Source of the DNA: Dentipellis sp. KUC8613
Lineage: Eukaryota > Basidiomycota > Agaricomycetes > Russulales > Hericiaceae
Length of the DNA: 64,000 nt
NCBI GenBank assembly: GCA_002286715.1
Contig: NSJX01000006.1
Location: 496,001 to 560,000, forward strand
Direction: 5' to 3'
Position 1 is the stretch's first letter. The number at the start of each line of letters is the position of its first letter. The translations under genes and the position numbers were made by a program. Shown here piece by piece: positions 33,531 through 46,262 of the stretch. The notes beneath the pieces are model-generated. The model worked only from the letters and a program-made list of their open reading frames with translations, ran no database searches and had not been told where the DNA came from.

Positions 33531-35393
33531 ATGATGCTATCAAGGGCAAGACTTCCAATGCGCGCCGCCAGCAGGGTTGGTGCAATTGCCAGACATATGG
33601 CCTCTGCTCCCCCGCCGCCGCCTCCGGAGGAGGTATGTATGTTACTGCTTTCGTGACAGCATGCTTAATTTGCTCTTTCTCAGCCCAAGGTTCTCTTCGA
33701 GGAGAACCTCGCCTTGCGACGGTTCATCCTTAACAGAGATAAGAAGATGAATGCGCTCGATGGTGGAATGCTCGATAGCATCGGAAAGAAGGTCGAGGTG
33801 CGTGTCGACCGCGTCGCAGCAATGCTCTGCTAGACTCACGTGCTGCTCCGTTTGCAGCATTGGAACAAGTCAGACTTGGCGGGTGTCATTGTGGGCTCTG
33901 GCAATGGCAGGGCATTCTGTGCTGGAGGAGATGTTGCCGGTATGTGAACTGTGCCTTTGGCAGCTACTTGGCATCGAACAGTATTTGCAACAGATGTCGT
34001 GTTGAAGGCTACGAGCGAGGAAACTCGCAAGGAAGCCATCGATTATTTCAGGCTAGAGTGAGTTACCCTTCTCATCAATCAAACCAACTCATTAATCCCA
34101 TTGTACCCGGCCAGATTTGGAGTTGACTATACCCTCGCATGCCTGCGCAAGCCATATGTCGCGGTTATGGACGGTCTAACGTGTCCGTCTCATCACTCTT
34201 TCGCCACTTTTCCATCTCCTCACCATTTTATCCAGTTGGTGGTGGGGCTGGTCTCGCTGCTCCAGCGCTCTTTCGCGTAGCCACGGAGAAAACCGCTTTC
34301 TCTATGCCCGAGACGAAGATCGGTTACTTCCCCGACGTGGGAGCATCATACTTCCTTTCCCGCCTCGATGGCGAACTTGGCACATACCTGGCCTTGACAG
34401 GAGAGCCGCTGTCCGGACGTGCGACCTTGTATGTGACCTCGCCTATCCTGGTTCCTGACGATCATTGACCTCGTGTGTCCCTTTCGCAGCGAGCATGGCT
34501 TCGCAACGCATTTCATTTCTTCGCACCGAGTTCCGATTCTTCTTGAGCGCTTGGCTGCGCTCGAAGATCCTACGTTGGCGCAAATTGATAGCGTTCTCGA
34601 AGAACTCTACTTCGAACGCGAGCCTACGGACCCTGCCACGCCCCTCATAGGAGCCATTCGTGTCGCTCTGGACTCAGCATTCGCTCATAATTCTGTCGAA
34701 GAGATCATCAAGGCACTGGAGGGCCACGCAGCAGGAGGCAACGCTGATGTCATTCCGTGGGCCAAGAACACACTCGCATCTCTGAACAAAGTCAGCCCCA
34801 CTAGCTTGAGGGTTGCACTTCTTGCCATTCGCAAGGCTAAGACGATGAATCTGCTCGACGTCCTCAAGATGGAAGCCAGCATTGCCGCGGCGTTCTGCGT
34901 ACGTTCCTCTGTGATAATTTCGTCTTCTCCTGTTTGACCCGAGTGCATGTACCATTGGATATAGTCGGGTGCCACACCCGATTTCCAGACTGGCGTAACG
35001 ACAGTGATCGTCAAGAAGATTCGGGACGAACGACCGGAGTGGTCACCTTCAACCCTTTCTGAGGTTAACGCTGCAGAGATCGAGGCCAAGTTTTTCAAAA
35101 ACGCCCCGCAGACCTCGCTGATCCTTCCCGAAGAACTCCAAGAGGCACACACCATCCCATCCCATTTCACCCGCTTTGCGCTGCCGACAGAGGAGGAGAT
35201 CGGTAAGGTTGTCAAGGGAGAGCATCCGACGAGCGACGGAGAGGCACTTACTGCGGAGGAAGTCGTTGCCAAGTTCGAGAGCTTGCGCCGGGGGAAACAC
35301 GGTGTCTCTGCGAAGGTTCGCGAGGTCCTGGCGCGCCGCTGCGTGGCGGAGGGGAAGGGCGAAGAGGCACAGTATCTCCGTTGGAAACACTGA
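33531..35393 (+). CDS. HIBCH: 3-hydroxyisobutyryl-CoA hydrolase, mitochondrial
   Basis: Crotonase-fold thioesterase in valine breakdown. The yeast relative Ehd3 is also found with mitochondrial ribosomes. The basic leader [25 protein letters not shown] fits a mitochondrial presequence. The ECH_2 domain shows [43 protein letters not shown], the oxyanion-hole region [48 protein letters not shown], then [14 protein letters not shown]. The C-terminal helices end [28 protein letters not shown]. The exon end before GGGAGL uses a GTCCGT donor at 34183, the only one that keeps the frame. About 490 residues, in family range. Confidence 0.93.
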
Positions 35394-37497
35394 TAGAACT
35401 ACACATGTAGGGCAGCATACGGATAACTCAGTGTGTGTGTGTGCTGAGCCTACCCCTGTGCCACCTGGGCAATACCGGTTACATTCTACTAATCCACTTT
35501 CGTGCATTCCAATCTCACACCCGAGTCAACCGAAAAGAAGCCCACCATCCCCAGGTGCTCAAGGATCTCCGAGTCTAGGATGGTGTTTGCGGTATGCCCT
35601 GTGCTCGCACCATCATGCAATGTTTGGTCCAGTCTCATTCAGTTCATGATCGGAGTTCGTAGGTAAAGATCAGGCAGTCCTGTGACCAGTTGTCAATCAA
35701 TTCAAGAATGCTAGGACACCCTGAAGGCAGCGCCAGCGCAGGTCCTGCGACTGCGCAAGAGTCAAGTTGACGTTCGTGCCACATCTGAGTATCGCAAGCT
35801 TACTTCCGAGGTCGCCTTCGGCGGCACCTTCGCATGTCCGTTCCACGGGATGATGCAGTGTCCTTAACGTAGCAAATGATGATTCGGAGATCGCCATGGA
35901 CATTTCGCACACTGTCTTCGGGCGCATTCGTCATAGACTTTGATATGAGGCCATGCGAGGTTACAGGAGCACTAAGCGCGCGTCCGTGTCCCATTCTACA
36001 ACGGTGCCGCCCAGCGAGCAGCGGGCTGCGATTGAGGCCGACGTCCATTGTGATCGGCGGCGGCGGTCGTATATGGAAAGACAGAAATTCCAAGCACGAT
36101 ATTATAGGCCCACACAGGCACCTACACACAACCGCGCTGCGCGGATGTGTCCCTGGCACCATATTGCTTTGGCGACATCGCCTCGGCTACGGATGGGCCG
36201 TTGGCACGGGATACTCTCCATTCCCTGTGATTTCTGATAGCCCCAGGTGGTCATGCAGTCGAACTATGAACGTTGGAACTTCCGAGTTCACAGACGCCAC
36301 GTCCAGTCCATGTCTCTACGCTAGGGCGCGCCGCAGGTCGATCAGAACACTGTCGGCATGCGCACATGGGTGCTTGGCGGAGAATCGGAGCGGCGGCGGG
36401 CCTGGATGTCACGATCGCTGGCTGGACGACGCGTAAATGCTAGTGCTGTTAGGATTGCCCAACGATTGCCCCGCTGCGAGCTCACCTGCGCCCAGGACCA
36501 GATCGGCGCTTCGGGTGTGCACCTTCCGTGTACAGAGCCTGGCGCACGCCGACGGACCGACCCCTGCCGACCCCTGCAATTGAGTGTGTCTCATCACCAG
36601 AGCGGCATGGCGAGCGCCCAGCCGCGGGAGCCAATAGGCGAGTATCGAGGCACGGCGTGAGACTCTGGTCCGACGGCATCCCCTTGCACTGATTAGATAA
36701 CCTGGCTGATTGGAACAAAGAGGAGGGAATCGGCGACCATCACGGTTGGTCCGACGAACCTGTACTCGAGTAGCTCCGCAACCCAAATCGGACTTTAGAT
36801 CCAGGTGAGGCGATCCGGCGAGCGGGTGTTGTTGATCGAGACGCGTACTGCACTTCTCGACGACGTGCCCTTGGTTGATCTGGCGATGAGACGGCAATTG
36901 CTAGTCCGTTCGGGTGGAATCGTCTGGAGCTGAGGTAGGGCCACGCTTAGCACTCAATTGCAGATGCCCCTCAGGGCAGTCTGCATGGCACCGCGCCATG
37001 GATGTACAAGCCTAGAGCCCCCAGTCGTGTGCGGAAGGTGAAACAACCTGTCCACCGGGTGTATAGCCGTGTCAAAGCAAGCGGAAGTCGAGACGGATGG
37101 ACGCGCAAGTTTCCGAGGCACACTACGGCGCGCTTCCGGACGCTACACATGCCACGAGTTACGGTGATCGTAGAGGGCTAAGCTCCAGGAGCGTGGATAT
37201 TTTCGTATTTTCCCATCTACTGACGATTGTAGTCGGTGGGTACCATCAAGGGGCCGAACGCATGGCGGTAGCGTCGAAAAACAGTGGACAAGCATCCATG
37301 CGACGTCTTGTTGCATTGATTCGCGATGATGCAAGGAACTCTCCGCGAGGCGACCTATTGCAGTGATTACTCCTTGCTCAAACCACTGCGAAGTATCTCA
37401 CTTGAAGGAACCCTGCGAGTATGCCGCCGAGTCAATGGTATAAAGAGCCAGGGCATTCCTCAGGGTCTCATCCAACTCACCGCACTGAGTCATTCCA
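35394..37497. other. Long intergenic region, no gene seen
   Basis: This holds the HIBCH 3' UTR and the IDO promoter. ORFs at 35800-36162 (-) and 35876-36436 (+) are overlapping antisense frames without motifs. No repeat array or RNA gene was noticed. Confidence 0.4.
37439..37445 (+). promoter_or_regulatory. TATA box of IDO
   Basis: TATAAAG, 59 bases before the ATG at 37498. It supports this start and a short 5' UTR. Confidence 0.5.
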
Positions 37498-38960
37498 ATG
37501 GACTACACAACCCACCTCCCATCGCCTATATCTCTGCTGCGGCTCTTGATGGACGTCCTCAACAACACCGTCTTCGCCCACACCGTCATCAAGCCCAGAA
37601 AGATGCTCGACATGGAGGAGTACGACATCGACGGGGCGACTGGCTTCTTCCCATCGCAATCTCTGCCCCGTCTCACTGGTCAATTCGAGTTTTGGGAGCG
37701 GGCGTTGGACGACGCGAAGAGAGATCTCAGCCTCGGAGACGACGATCGCGATGAGGCCAGAGCAAAACGCGCCAATGGCGAGATCTGGAGAGCAGGCATC
37801 CGGTCGGTGAGTAATTTCATAACCGTTTAATTATAGCTTAAGACTGACGGATGCTATAGTGGCCAGTCCTGGACACCTCCCCTCTCGAAGCCGACGACCG
37901 CTTGTTGAAGCGAGCGCATATGGTGCTGGCGTTCCTCATCAATTTCTTTGTTCACTCCCAACCGCCGACCGACGCCTGCGAAGCAATACACGTTCCGGCA
38001 TGCCTGGCTATCCCCATTGTCAAAATTTCCCGCGTTCTGGACATAGCTCCGGTCCTGACCTTTGCGGATACTGTCCTGTGGAACTGGGCCCCCATTGATC
38101 CGGACCTTCCTTTGTCGGCAAATAACGTGCGCTTCATGCATACGTTCTCTGGGACGGACACAGAGCACAACTTCTACGTGACCTCGGCCAAGGCGGAGAT
38201 CCGGGGAGTCGAGTTCCTTCGCATCATCGACAGCTATGTCAACCAGCTGGACGTCACCGCCTTCGCTTCTGCTTCGAGGACGGCAAAGGATCTCATGCGC
38301 CTTGCCGCTGTCATCCAGGATCTGACGGAGATCATGCAGTCCGTGAGGGAGACGGTGGATCCCTATACTTTCTACTGGCAGGTCAGGCCTTGGTACAACG
38401 GCAGCGACTCCAAGGGACCCGACGCACCGGGGTGGATCTATGACGGCGTTCCAGACTCTGAGCATCTCTTACTCAGCGGGCCGTCGGCAGGGCAGAGTAC
38501 CGTAATGCACGCTCTGGACGTCTTCCTGAACGTCGACCACAAGCTGCAGCAGAAGCGCTGTCCAGCACCGTCGGAGAGCAACAAAAGAGCCGACAAAGGG
38601 TTCATGGAGCGGATGAGGCAGTACATGCCGGGAAAGCATAGGCAATTCCTTCTCGACCTTTCCTCGATCCCGACCTCGATCAGGGACCTGGCGAAGGATA
38701 CCGCTCTAATGCGCGAGCCGTTCGATGGGGCGGTTCTGGCGCTGAAAAAGTTCCGAGACGTCCACATCCGGATCGCCTGCCTCTACATCGTCAGCATGTC
38801 GAATTCGGAGAAGCCAGGAGGGACGTCATCCGACCAGGAGGAGGACAGCGGCTCGAAGAGAAAGGGCGGGCCTGTGAGGGGGACGGGAGGGAACGAACTG
38901 TCGGTGCTGCTCAAGGCGGGGAGGGACGCGACTAATCGCACGATGCTTTCTAGAAACTAA
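37498..38960 (+). CDS. IDO: Indoleamine 2,3-dioxygenase
   Basis: Haem dioxygenase that opens the indole ring of tryptophan to N-formylkynurenine, feeding NAD synthesis in fungi. Two exons, 37498..37806 and 37860..38960, make 1,410 nt and 469 residues. Family blocks are GVEFLRIIDSYVNQ, LMRLAAVIQDLTEIMQSVRETVDPYTFYWQVRPWYNG, GWIYDG, SGPSAGQSTVMHALDVFLNVDH, MRQYMPGKHRQFLLDLSSIP and FRDVHIRIACLYIV. The His in RDVHIRIA is the expected proximal haem ligand. A charged, probably disordered tail (SSDQEEDSGSKRKGGPVRGTGG) precedes LLKAGRDATNRTMLSRN. Only one intron is present, unlike the intron-rich neighbours. Fungi often have several IDO paralogues with differing affinity, and which one this is cannot be told. 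Confidence 0.93.
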
Positions 38961-39386
38961 CTGACTGTAGCATAGATATACCGGTATATCGTTATCTTCG
39001 ACCTTCCACATATTGCTTTCACCAGGACGCTTATTGCAGATACAACTTGACTGGGTCAACGTTACTCGCCCGTTTAGCTCTAATATTATTAGTTACAGAC
39101 TTACCTACACAGAAATACTACAAAGATCTGAAGATGCAAGCAAAACTGTTCTTGTAGACACGCACAGCAGACCGGAAAAGGGAGCGACAAGGAAATGCCG
39201 TATAGAAAGGTTATGGCAAGAGCGTCGCCGCGCTCGTGCGCGAGCGCTGGCGCAGAGCGCTGCTGTGGCACGGCGATTTTCGCTGACATAAGAAACGCGG
39301 TTTAGTAGGAGACGCGCCGCGCGCCGCGCCTCCTGTCTCACTCGCCTCTTACCACCACCACCACCTCTGCTCTTCTACGATTCACA
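38961..39386. other. Spacer between IDO and RPA1
   Basis: Holds the IDO 3' UTR and the RPA1 promoter. The last 100 bases carry two ACGCG cores and a CCACCACCACC tract. Confidence 0.5.
39295..39316 (+). promoter_or_regulatory. Paired ACGCG cores upstream of RPA1
   Basis: ACGCG occurs at 39295-39299 and 39312-39316, about 70-90 bases before the RPA1 ATG. It is the core of the MluI cell-cycle box that drives G1/S genes in yeasts. In GC-rich DNA chance matches are common. Confidence 0.3.
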
Positions 39387-41636
39387 ATGCTTACCGACGG
39401 TATTTGCCATCGTCTTCAGTTTGATGACAAGGACGACGTGGAACTTTGGTCTTCTACTCCCGTTGTCCAGATCTTGTCGGTCAGACAAGTCCCCTCGCCC
39501 TCGTCTAACACATCGAGATACCGCCTCATTATCTCGGACGGCGCCTTCTTTTTGCAGTCCATGCTCGCGACGCAATTGAACCACCTCGTGGAAGAGGGTG
39601 TTGTCGTCAAGAATAGTATTATTCGCGTCGAACGGATGTCGTGCAACTATATCCAGGGCAAACGGTTTGTGGCAATATAGCCCATATCCACGCGTCCTCT
39701 CATATATCATTGTAGCTTGGTTGTCATCCTTGGACTCGAGACTGTCCAGAAGGAGGCTGAGAAGATTGGTGATCCCAAGCCGATTCCGGGCGACAAGACA
39801 CCGTCTGCAGAAGGAAGCACTGCGCCGGAGGAGGCGCGAACTACTCCTGCTCCCGCAGCTCAAGCTTCCACATCCACCGCGCCCGCACCTGTTGCCGCCC
39901 CCGTAGCTGCCGCACCTCAGCAGCGCCGGTCTGGCAATACACGAAGCAACATCTTTCCTATTGAAGGCTTGAGTCCGTACCAGAACAACTGGGTCATCAA
40001 GGCCCGCGTTATGCGCAAGTCCGATATCCGGACCTATTCAAATCAGCGCGGCGAAGGGAAGCTGTTTGACGTCACACTTATGGATGAGACCGGCGAGATT
40101 AAGGCCACAGGCTTCAATGCCGTCGTCGACGCACTTTATGACAAACTACAGGAAGATCGTGTATACTACATCTCCAAAGCACGTGTCAACCTTGCAAAGA
40201 AGAAATTCACCACCGTCAACAATGAATACGAACTGAGCCTCGAGCGCAACACCGAGATTGAGGAGGTGATTCCTTCCGCTTCTTTCTCGGCCTCACACTA
40301 ATCCATGTGCTGTCTCAGTGCCTCGACACCGAGAACGTCCCTACCGTCAAATACAGTTTCGTGTCTTTGTCAGGCCTGGAAGACTTGCCCAAGGATTCCA
40401 TTTGTGGTAGGTTCCATCTCAGATGAATACTGATGCAGTCTGAATGCGGGTCTTGTCAGATGTAATCGGTATAGTCAAGGAGGTTGGTGACGTCGGCGAG
40501 ATCATGACCAAGACGAGCAGAACGGTTCGTACAGGTTGGGCGGTCCTGCATATGACATATACTTACTTCTTTACCTTCGTTATAGCTTACGAAGCGTGAG
40601 CTCACCATTGTAGATCAGTCAGGCTTCTCTGTACGCGTCACACTGTGGGGAAAGCAAGCCGAACAATACCAGGGCTTCGACCAGCCTGTCGTTGCCTTCA
40701 AGGGCGTCAAAGTGGGTGACTTCGGAGGTACGTGCTCCGTGCTGGTAATCTTCAACACTTCTAGAACTCCGTTATTCCAGGCCGTTCGCTCTCCGTCCTC
40801 GGGTCCAGCATTATGACCATCAACCCCGATATCTCTGAGGCACATCAACTGCGGGGTTGGTACGATGATGCCGGTGCCAAGGCCTCTTTCCACTCTCATT
40901 CTACGGGCGGTGGCATGAGCGGATCAAGCGCCACCATTAACCGTTCTGAGATGCGCACATTGAACGACGTCAAGGAGTCTCAGCTCGGCATGTCCGACAA
41001 ACCCGAGTATTTCTCGTGCCGCGCTACCATCATGCACATCAAGCCTGACAACCTCTGGTACCCCGCGTGCCCCACTGATGGATGCAACAAGAAGGTTATT
41101 CAGCAAGGCGACAGCTGGAGATGCGAGAAGTGCGATAAAAGCTACGATCACCCCGAATACCGGTGGGTTTCTCATGCACTGATATTTGAGTTGTTGAAGC
41201 TGAATGATTGCCAGGTACATCATCTCCATGGCCGTCGCCGACTATTCTGGACAGGCCTGGCTCCAGGGCTTCAACGACGTCGGCGTCGTTATCTTCGGCA
41301 TGACTGCGAACGAGCTACATAAAATCCGGGTACGATTCACCGCGGCCTCAGCCACCTTTAGTCGCTGACTATCTTGCAGGAGGCCGACGAGGCTCACTTC
41401 AACGCGATCATGCAAAAAGCACAGTGCAACGCGTACAACTACGCGTGCCGCGCGAAGCAGGACACATTCAACGTCAGTTCCGTTTCGCATTATCGTAGAG
41501 ACGGTTTGTCTAATATCTCATTTCAAACCAGGATCAAACGCGCGTTCGGTATGGCATCTCGCGTATCCAGCCGCTGAACTATGTTGAGGAAGCTCGTTCC
41601 TACATCGACCTTCTCCGTTCTCCTTGGGCGCAGTAA
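39387..41636 (+). CDS. RFA1: Replication protein A large subunit
   Basis: Single-strand DNA-binding subunit of RPA, used in replication, repair and recombination. The N-terminal OB fold (DBD-F) reads [66 protein letters not shown] Pro/Ala/Thr linker follows. DBD-A is [58 protein letters not shown] includes [52 protein letters not shown] carries the zinc ribbon [22 protein letters not shown] and [19 protein letters not shown]. It ends [16 protein letters not shown] at 41636. Introns are short and canonical, and length (about 600 residues) is normal. Confidence 0.95.
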
Positions 41637-41895
41637 TGCTAGCATTCCTCAGTTACATGTACAAGGGCGTACGAGTTTACCTGAATTGTACGATAGCCTG
41701 AGCAGTCGAATTTTTTTGTCTGCACCGTGTCGATGTCTGTATTCCATCCAAAAATATATGCTATTTAGTTCAACATCATAACATACAAAATAAGTCATCG
41801 AGCCATCGCCGCAGACGAGCAAGGCCGTGGCAAATCTCTGAAGATCATAAAGATACGTATTGTCATAACCATCATATCAATGTAAAGTACTTAGT

Positions 41896-44800
41896 TCATG
41901 GGGGATCCAAAGGCCAATGGTACATTTTCCGCACGACCCGCCACACGGTCCCAAAACCATCAATGATAGCATCAACGGTCTTCTGCCGCGAAACACTGAA
42001 CTCCAGCCGGGGCCACCTGAACGTGTACTGGCCAAAAGGCACGAGCTGCTGCGAGCCCGCCTTGGCGCGCGGGGCCTCGCGTGCGGGCTGTGGCTCCGGC
42101 TTCGCAGGCGGCTTCTCCTGCGGTGTCGGCGACGTGACGTCGATCACGGTAACGGATGCCGCCCGCGTGGTATCAACGGGAGACGTCGGCCACCGAGGCT
42201 GCTTCTCCGCCCCGGGCCCGGCGTTGCGGTCAATCACAGTGGCCGTCACCGTGATGGTAGGCGCGCTGTCGGCCCAACCGGCTGTGCCACTCCCGGGTGG
42301 CACGCCGTTGTAGCAGCCCGCGAGCACGCTCTGCACCCGTCCCACGTCGTTGTGCACGCCGAGAAGCAGGAGGAAGACGATGGCGGAGCTGATGATTGGT
42401 GCGGCGAAGACGAGCAGGCGAAAGAGCTTGGAGACCGACGAGGGGAACCAGGATTGGTGTTCTGCGCGAGACTTGAGGCGAAGGTTCATCTGGGTGTAGA
42501 AGAACTTTGGGAGGGAGTAGTGCAGCAGTCGGCGTCCTTCCATAGACGATCGCTGATGCGCGAGATTGGACTGGAGCGATGCAATCTCGTACCCTGTATG
42601 AAGCTGGATATCAGGCGCTGCCAAGGACTCGTCATTAAAGGAACGGTCAACGCACCAGATGGACATTCAATGTCGACCTGCAGTGTACCTACTGGCAGGC
42701 AGAATGTCGGCAGAATGACGGGCAGGCCGGACAACTCTATAAGCCGCTGCTTCCCCTTCGTGATCTTGGCGTTGGCGTGCTTCGCGTCCTGAGGAAGCTG
42801 TTTCACGATGTACACGATTTCCACATTGCCACCTGTCGTGCCTACATGAACTCGCACCCAAGTGATCCAGTCCTTGCCGCTAATCTCCTCGAGCGCAAGT
42901 GCGGACGCAACGCTCTGTTCGGGATTCGCAACCGCTGATGTTTCGTATTTCACAGGAACACCTTCCAAGCTAGTGGATGCGATTTCGACGCGCGGTGGGC
43001 CGTGGCCAGGCTGTTTGGCATCTCCCGGCGAAGTGGACTGGGCGATGCCAAACTCCAACCATTCGTCGTCGGTGTCGGCGGGGGAGGGAAGCACGACCCG
43101 CACAGCATAGGCATCGGGTACGCGCGACGTCGCAGACAGCAGCGGCGTGACAGACGCGGCCACAGATGGAATCATGAGCGGCCCATCTCTGCGAGGGCGC
43201 GTCACTGAGGTGAGGAGCGTATCCCGGAGCGCTGAAGTCGATGCAAGGCGGTGCAAGTCCGTCGGGGTGCGCGGGCGACTTGGTGGCCGGGTCGAGCTGT
43301 CTGAGTCCTCGCGGCGTGCGCTCAGATACGACGAGGGCGAGGCAAAGCGGGAGGGGAGCCGTAAGGCAATGCGGCCCCCGTCCGAGCTCACCTTTGCCCT
43401 GCTTCCGCGCGCGAGCTCTGCTCTGCGGGCCTGGGGGTCCGCTGAGGCGTACAGTTCCATGATCTCCATTTTGCTCTCGATGCCGTTCCTTGCTGTCGTC
43501 TCTATTTTTTCCGCATCCGCGGCCAGGATGCGGAAACGGGGCAATGAAACGATTAGCTCCTTCGAGGCATCTTCGCCATCTGAGGACACCGCAACTTCGG
43601 GGGACGTCGACTGAGATGTGGCGGTTGGCATCGGACTTCGAGGGGTTATGAGGACCACGCCGGCGATGGTGAACGTGAACACATTCTTGTTGGGCAGGAG
43701 AAGATCGTTGATATTAAGATGGAGAGTAATAGGCACGGACGGGGGACGGATGTCTGGCTCTGTTTCGGCAAGGGAGGATGCCCTACTGCGCCCACGAGAC
43801 TCTGGGTCCGTGGCAGAGAACATGGATGACATTCCAGCTTCAGACGGAGTCGTCGGCTCACTTTCTTCAAATGAGTATTCCGGGACAGTCTGATTGGGAA
43901 GTGGCGCCCGCAGCAAGGATGCCGTTGAAGAAGACGAGTTCTGCCGTGATGGAGGTAAGTTCGAAGGCCCAGCAGAGGGGGAGTCAGACGTGACGGAGAG
44001 TTGCGGCATATCAAACGACGATTGTCTGTCGACGATCCGCTGTGGCTGCTCAGCGCCGCCGATTTCGTGCCCTGTGTAGCCTGTACCGCCGATGATGTCC
44101 CATTTTGGTTCATGCCCAGGGGCCCAGCTGACTTCGCATCCCTTGGCCTCGAGCCCGACGTCCAATCCCAACAGCGTGGCGACTCCTGGGAACCAGACGC
44201 CCTTGCAGATGCCCTTATACTCCAGGTGCATATAGACGCCCTCCGCAGCGCCCGGGTGAGGCCGCCCACGCCCAAGGACAGTGCACGCCATCTCCCCTCT
44301 AGCACTCGTGACGCCAACGCGACGTCGGCCATCGGACGTTCCGTCATCGACACGCCGAACGGGGGCTGCCCAGCGCACACGTATGCGCTCGGCACTAGGA
44401 AACGTGCCTTGGATACCGACACCATCTGAAAAGCCGGGAGCGCTTGTGGAGTCGCTGCTCTCGTCATCTGCAAAGTGCTGGTATTGATAGGCAGAAGGGC
44501 GTCGTGAGCTCGCGGTTCGGGTGACGTGAGGATCTGCGGTCATGTCCCAGGTCGGGGACTCCGCATCGGTGTCCCCCGAAGAGAGAGATTGGAAGGAGGC
44601 AGACGCAGATGGAGTGGGGTTCGGAGGGAAGATGTGCAATTTGAGGTGGTTAGATAGGCAACGGGGGGTTGGAATAGAAAGCTAAGGGGATGTCAGCAGC
44701 CATCGAGACGTGTATACAAAAAAGGCTTACAAGCCAGGGAGCTCTAGGAGGTTTTGACAGGTACGGGACCACCATACTGATGCCCACCATGAAGAGGATG

Positions 44801-45593
44801 ACATTTTTATCAGCCATAGAGCTACGTCTATGTCTAGATCCGTTGAGCACAGGTGTCCGCAGTACGTCGTCCCCTTCCTCGGGTATTCCGTTCGGACGAA
44901 GCTTGGGGGGAAACTCCTTCGGGAGGACGTACGATACCTGGTATCCGCTAACTAAGATATGTCCAGTATACCTCTCATCAAGTCGAGGGATGTCGCTTTC
45001 TTTCGACCGAGAAGCGGAGCCACCAAAGCGCGACGAAGAAATGGGTGGCTGGTGCCCAAACAGCGAGAGGTAGGAGTGATGCGAACGCGCGGGGAGATTC
45101 AGTGCGCGAGCGGCATTATGAAGTAGCGGAGAGGTCGAGGAAGAGAAGTTATACGGGACTGAAGAGCTATCCAAGGGATGGATGTCGAAGTCTCGAATCT
45201 TCACGTTTTCCTCTGCAACGTCAGCATTAGCAAAATGTCATTGGCATTGTGAGCCCAACCATTTTCCGACCACTGCTCAGTCAATGCTCACCTTTAAATA
45301 GGGGTATCGCAGTGCCAGGGTTGATATTATCCGCGGGTATCGCAAGCTAATGAAAGAGGACACGACATGTCAGTATCCCCTTCGCGACGCGTTAGGCTGC
45401 GGCTGCGCACCTTCAAGTACATCTTTATGGCTACATTCTCTTCATCCCTCTTCGCCTTTCCTTCGATAGCTATGCGCGTCACGATGTTCATCCTTTGCAC
45501 TTGGGGGCTAACGGTACTTGTCCCGGTGATAGAGGATGGTGGACTAGATGTACCATTCTGTCGCGGCGAGGCGTACGCCGACCGAGTCGACAT
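41896..45593 (-). CDS. Large conserved-looking fungal membrane protein, function unknown
   Basis: I do not recognise a named family. Exon 1 starts MSTRSAYASPRQNGTSSPPSSITGTSTVSPQVQRMNIVTRIAIEGKAKRDEENVAIKMYLK. It is followed by LAIPADNINPGTAIPLFKEENVKIRDFDIHPLDSSSVPYNF and a first hydrophobic segment NVILFMVGISMVVPYLS. A long exon (42680-44690 region) holds disordered Ser/Pro stretches around structured parts, for example RIRVRWAAPVRR, GVYMHLEYKGICKGVWFPGVATLLGLDVGLEAKGCEVSWAPG and SGKDWITWVRVHVGTTGGNVEIVYIVKQL. A second, stronger transmembrane segment (LFRLLVFAAPIISSAIVFLLLLGV) lies near the C-terminus. The protein ends in MYHWPLDPP at 41896. About 1,100 residues. The two hydrophobic segments suggest an endomembrane or plasma-membrane protein with a large soluble loop, by inference. 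Confidence 0.75.
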
Positions 45594-45977
45594 TCGTGTC
45601 GCTTAGAGCTTCAAAGATTTGGGAGCAGGCGCGATGGATGTTATGACGCGTAGATAGGTCGCGAGAAGAGCGAGTAGTAAATCGAGGGGGAGTAGGAGTT
45701 CGTGGTGAGAGACGGAGGCAAACGCAAGTACAACTTCAACAGGGTATCTTGACTGTACACAGAGACCTTATTGTCAGCACAACACGCAACGCAAAGAATA
45801 GAGGCCCAGAGAGACAAAGAGAGGGTGGCTTCGCTGTGAGACGCGTCGCCAAGGAGCAGAAAGTCGGCCGTTACTGGCGTACAGCAGCAACAAAAAGCCA
45901 CTTGGGCGCGAGAAGCTCAGCCACCAACGCGTCTCCCGCCACGGCGACGAGCCACCAGCAAGCTCTCTCCGTTCTCC
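45594..45977. other. Region upstream of the membrane-protein gene
   Basis: Likely promoter of the minus-strand gene. No coding sequence is supported. Confidence 0.45.
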
Positions 45978-46262
45978 ATGCTTCCTCATCGGGCTCCTTC
46001 AGACACGTTCCTCGAACTCCTGCGTGTGCACACATTCGAATACGAGCTGAGGAGAAAAAGCAATAGTTGGCGTGATGAAACAGGTTTACTTGGGTCGACA
46101 TCTTCGAATCCGATGACCTTCGATACTTCAAGGATTAGTAAGCCTCCGTCAGCGTCAGTCTCAAGAGACCATATTCCGGCTCTAGTACTGGTCGCCTCTC
46201 AACAGTATGCCGCCGTGGTAGACACAACGCACCATACCTTTCACATAGACTGGAAGTTGTAG
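45978..46262 (+). CDS. Small ORF of uncertain reality
   Basis: An uninterrupted ATG-initiated frame of 94 codons begins MLPHRAPSDTFLELLRVHTFEYELRRKSNSWRDE and ends HHTFHIDWKL. It lies head-to-head with the membrane-protein gene at a spacing normal for divergent genes here. I find no signal peptide, domain or intron. It may be chance, or the first exon of a gene whose remainder I could not follow. Confidence 0.2.
   Translation: MLPHRAPSDTFLELLRVHTFEYELRRKSNSWRDETGLLGSTSSNPMTFDTSRISKPPSASVSRDHIPALVLVASQQYAAVVDTTHHTFHIDWKL

Noticed and set aside
35800..36436. Antisense ORF pair upstream of IDO
   Set aside because: Neither frame has a motif, a supported start context or splice pattern. They overlap each other on opposite strands.
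41917..42792. Long plus-strand frame over the membrane-protein gene
   Set aside because: It is antisense to the transmembrane exon, very Arg/Gly-rich as expected of a shadow in GC-rich DNA, and has no motif.
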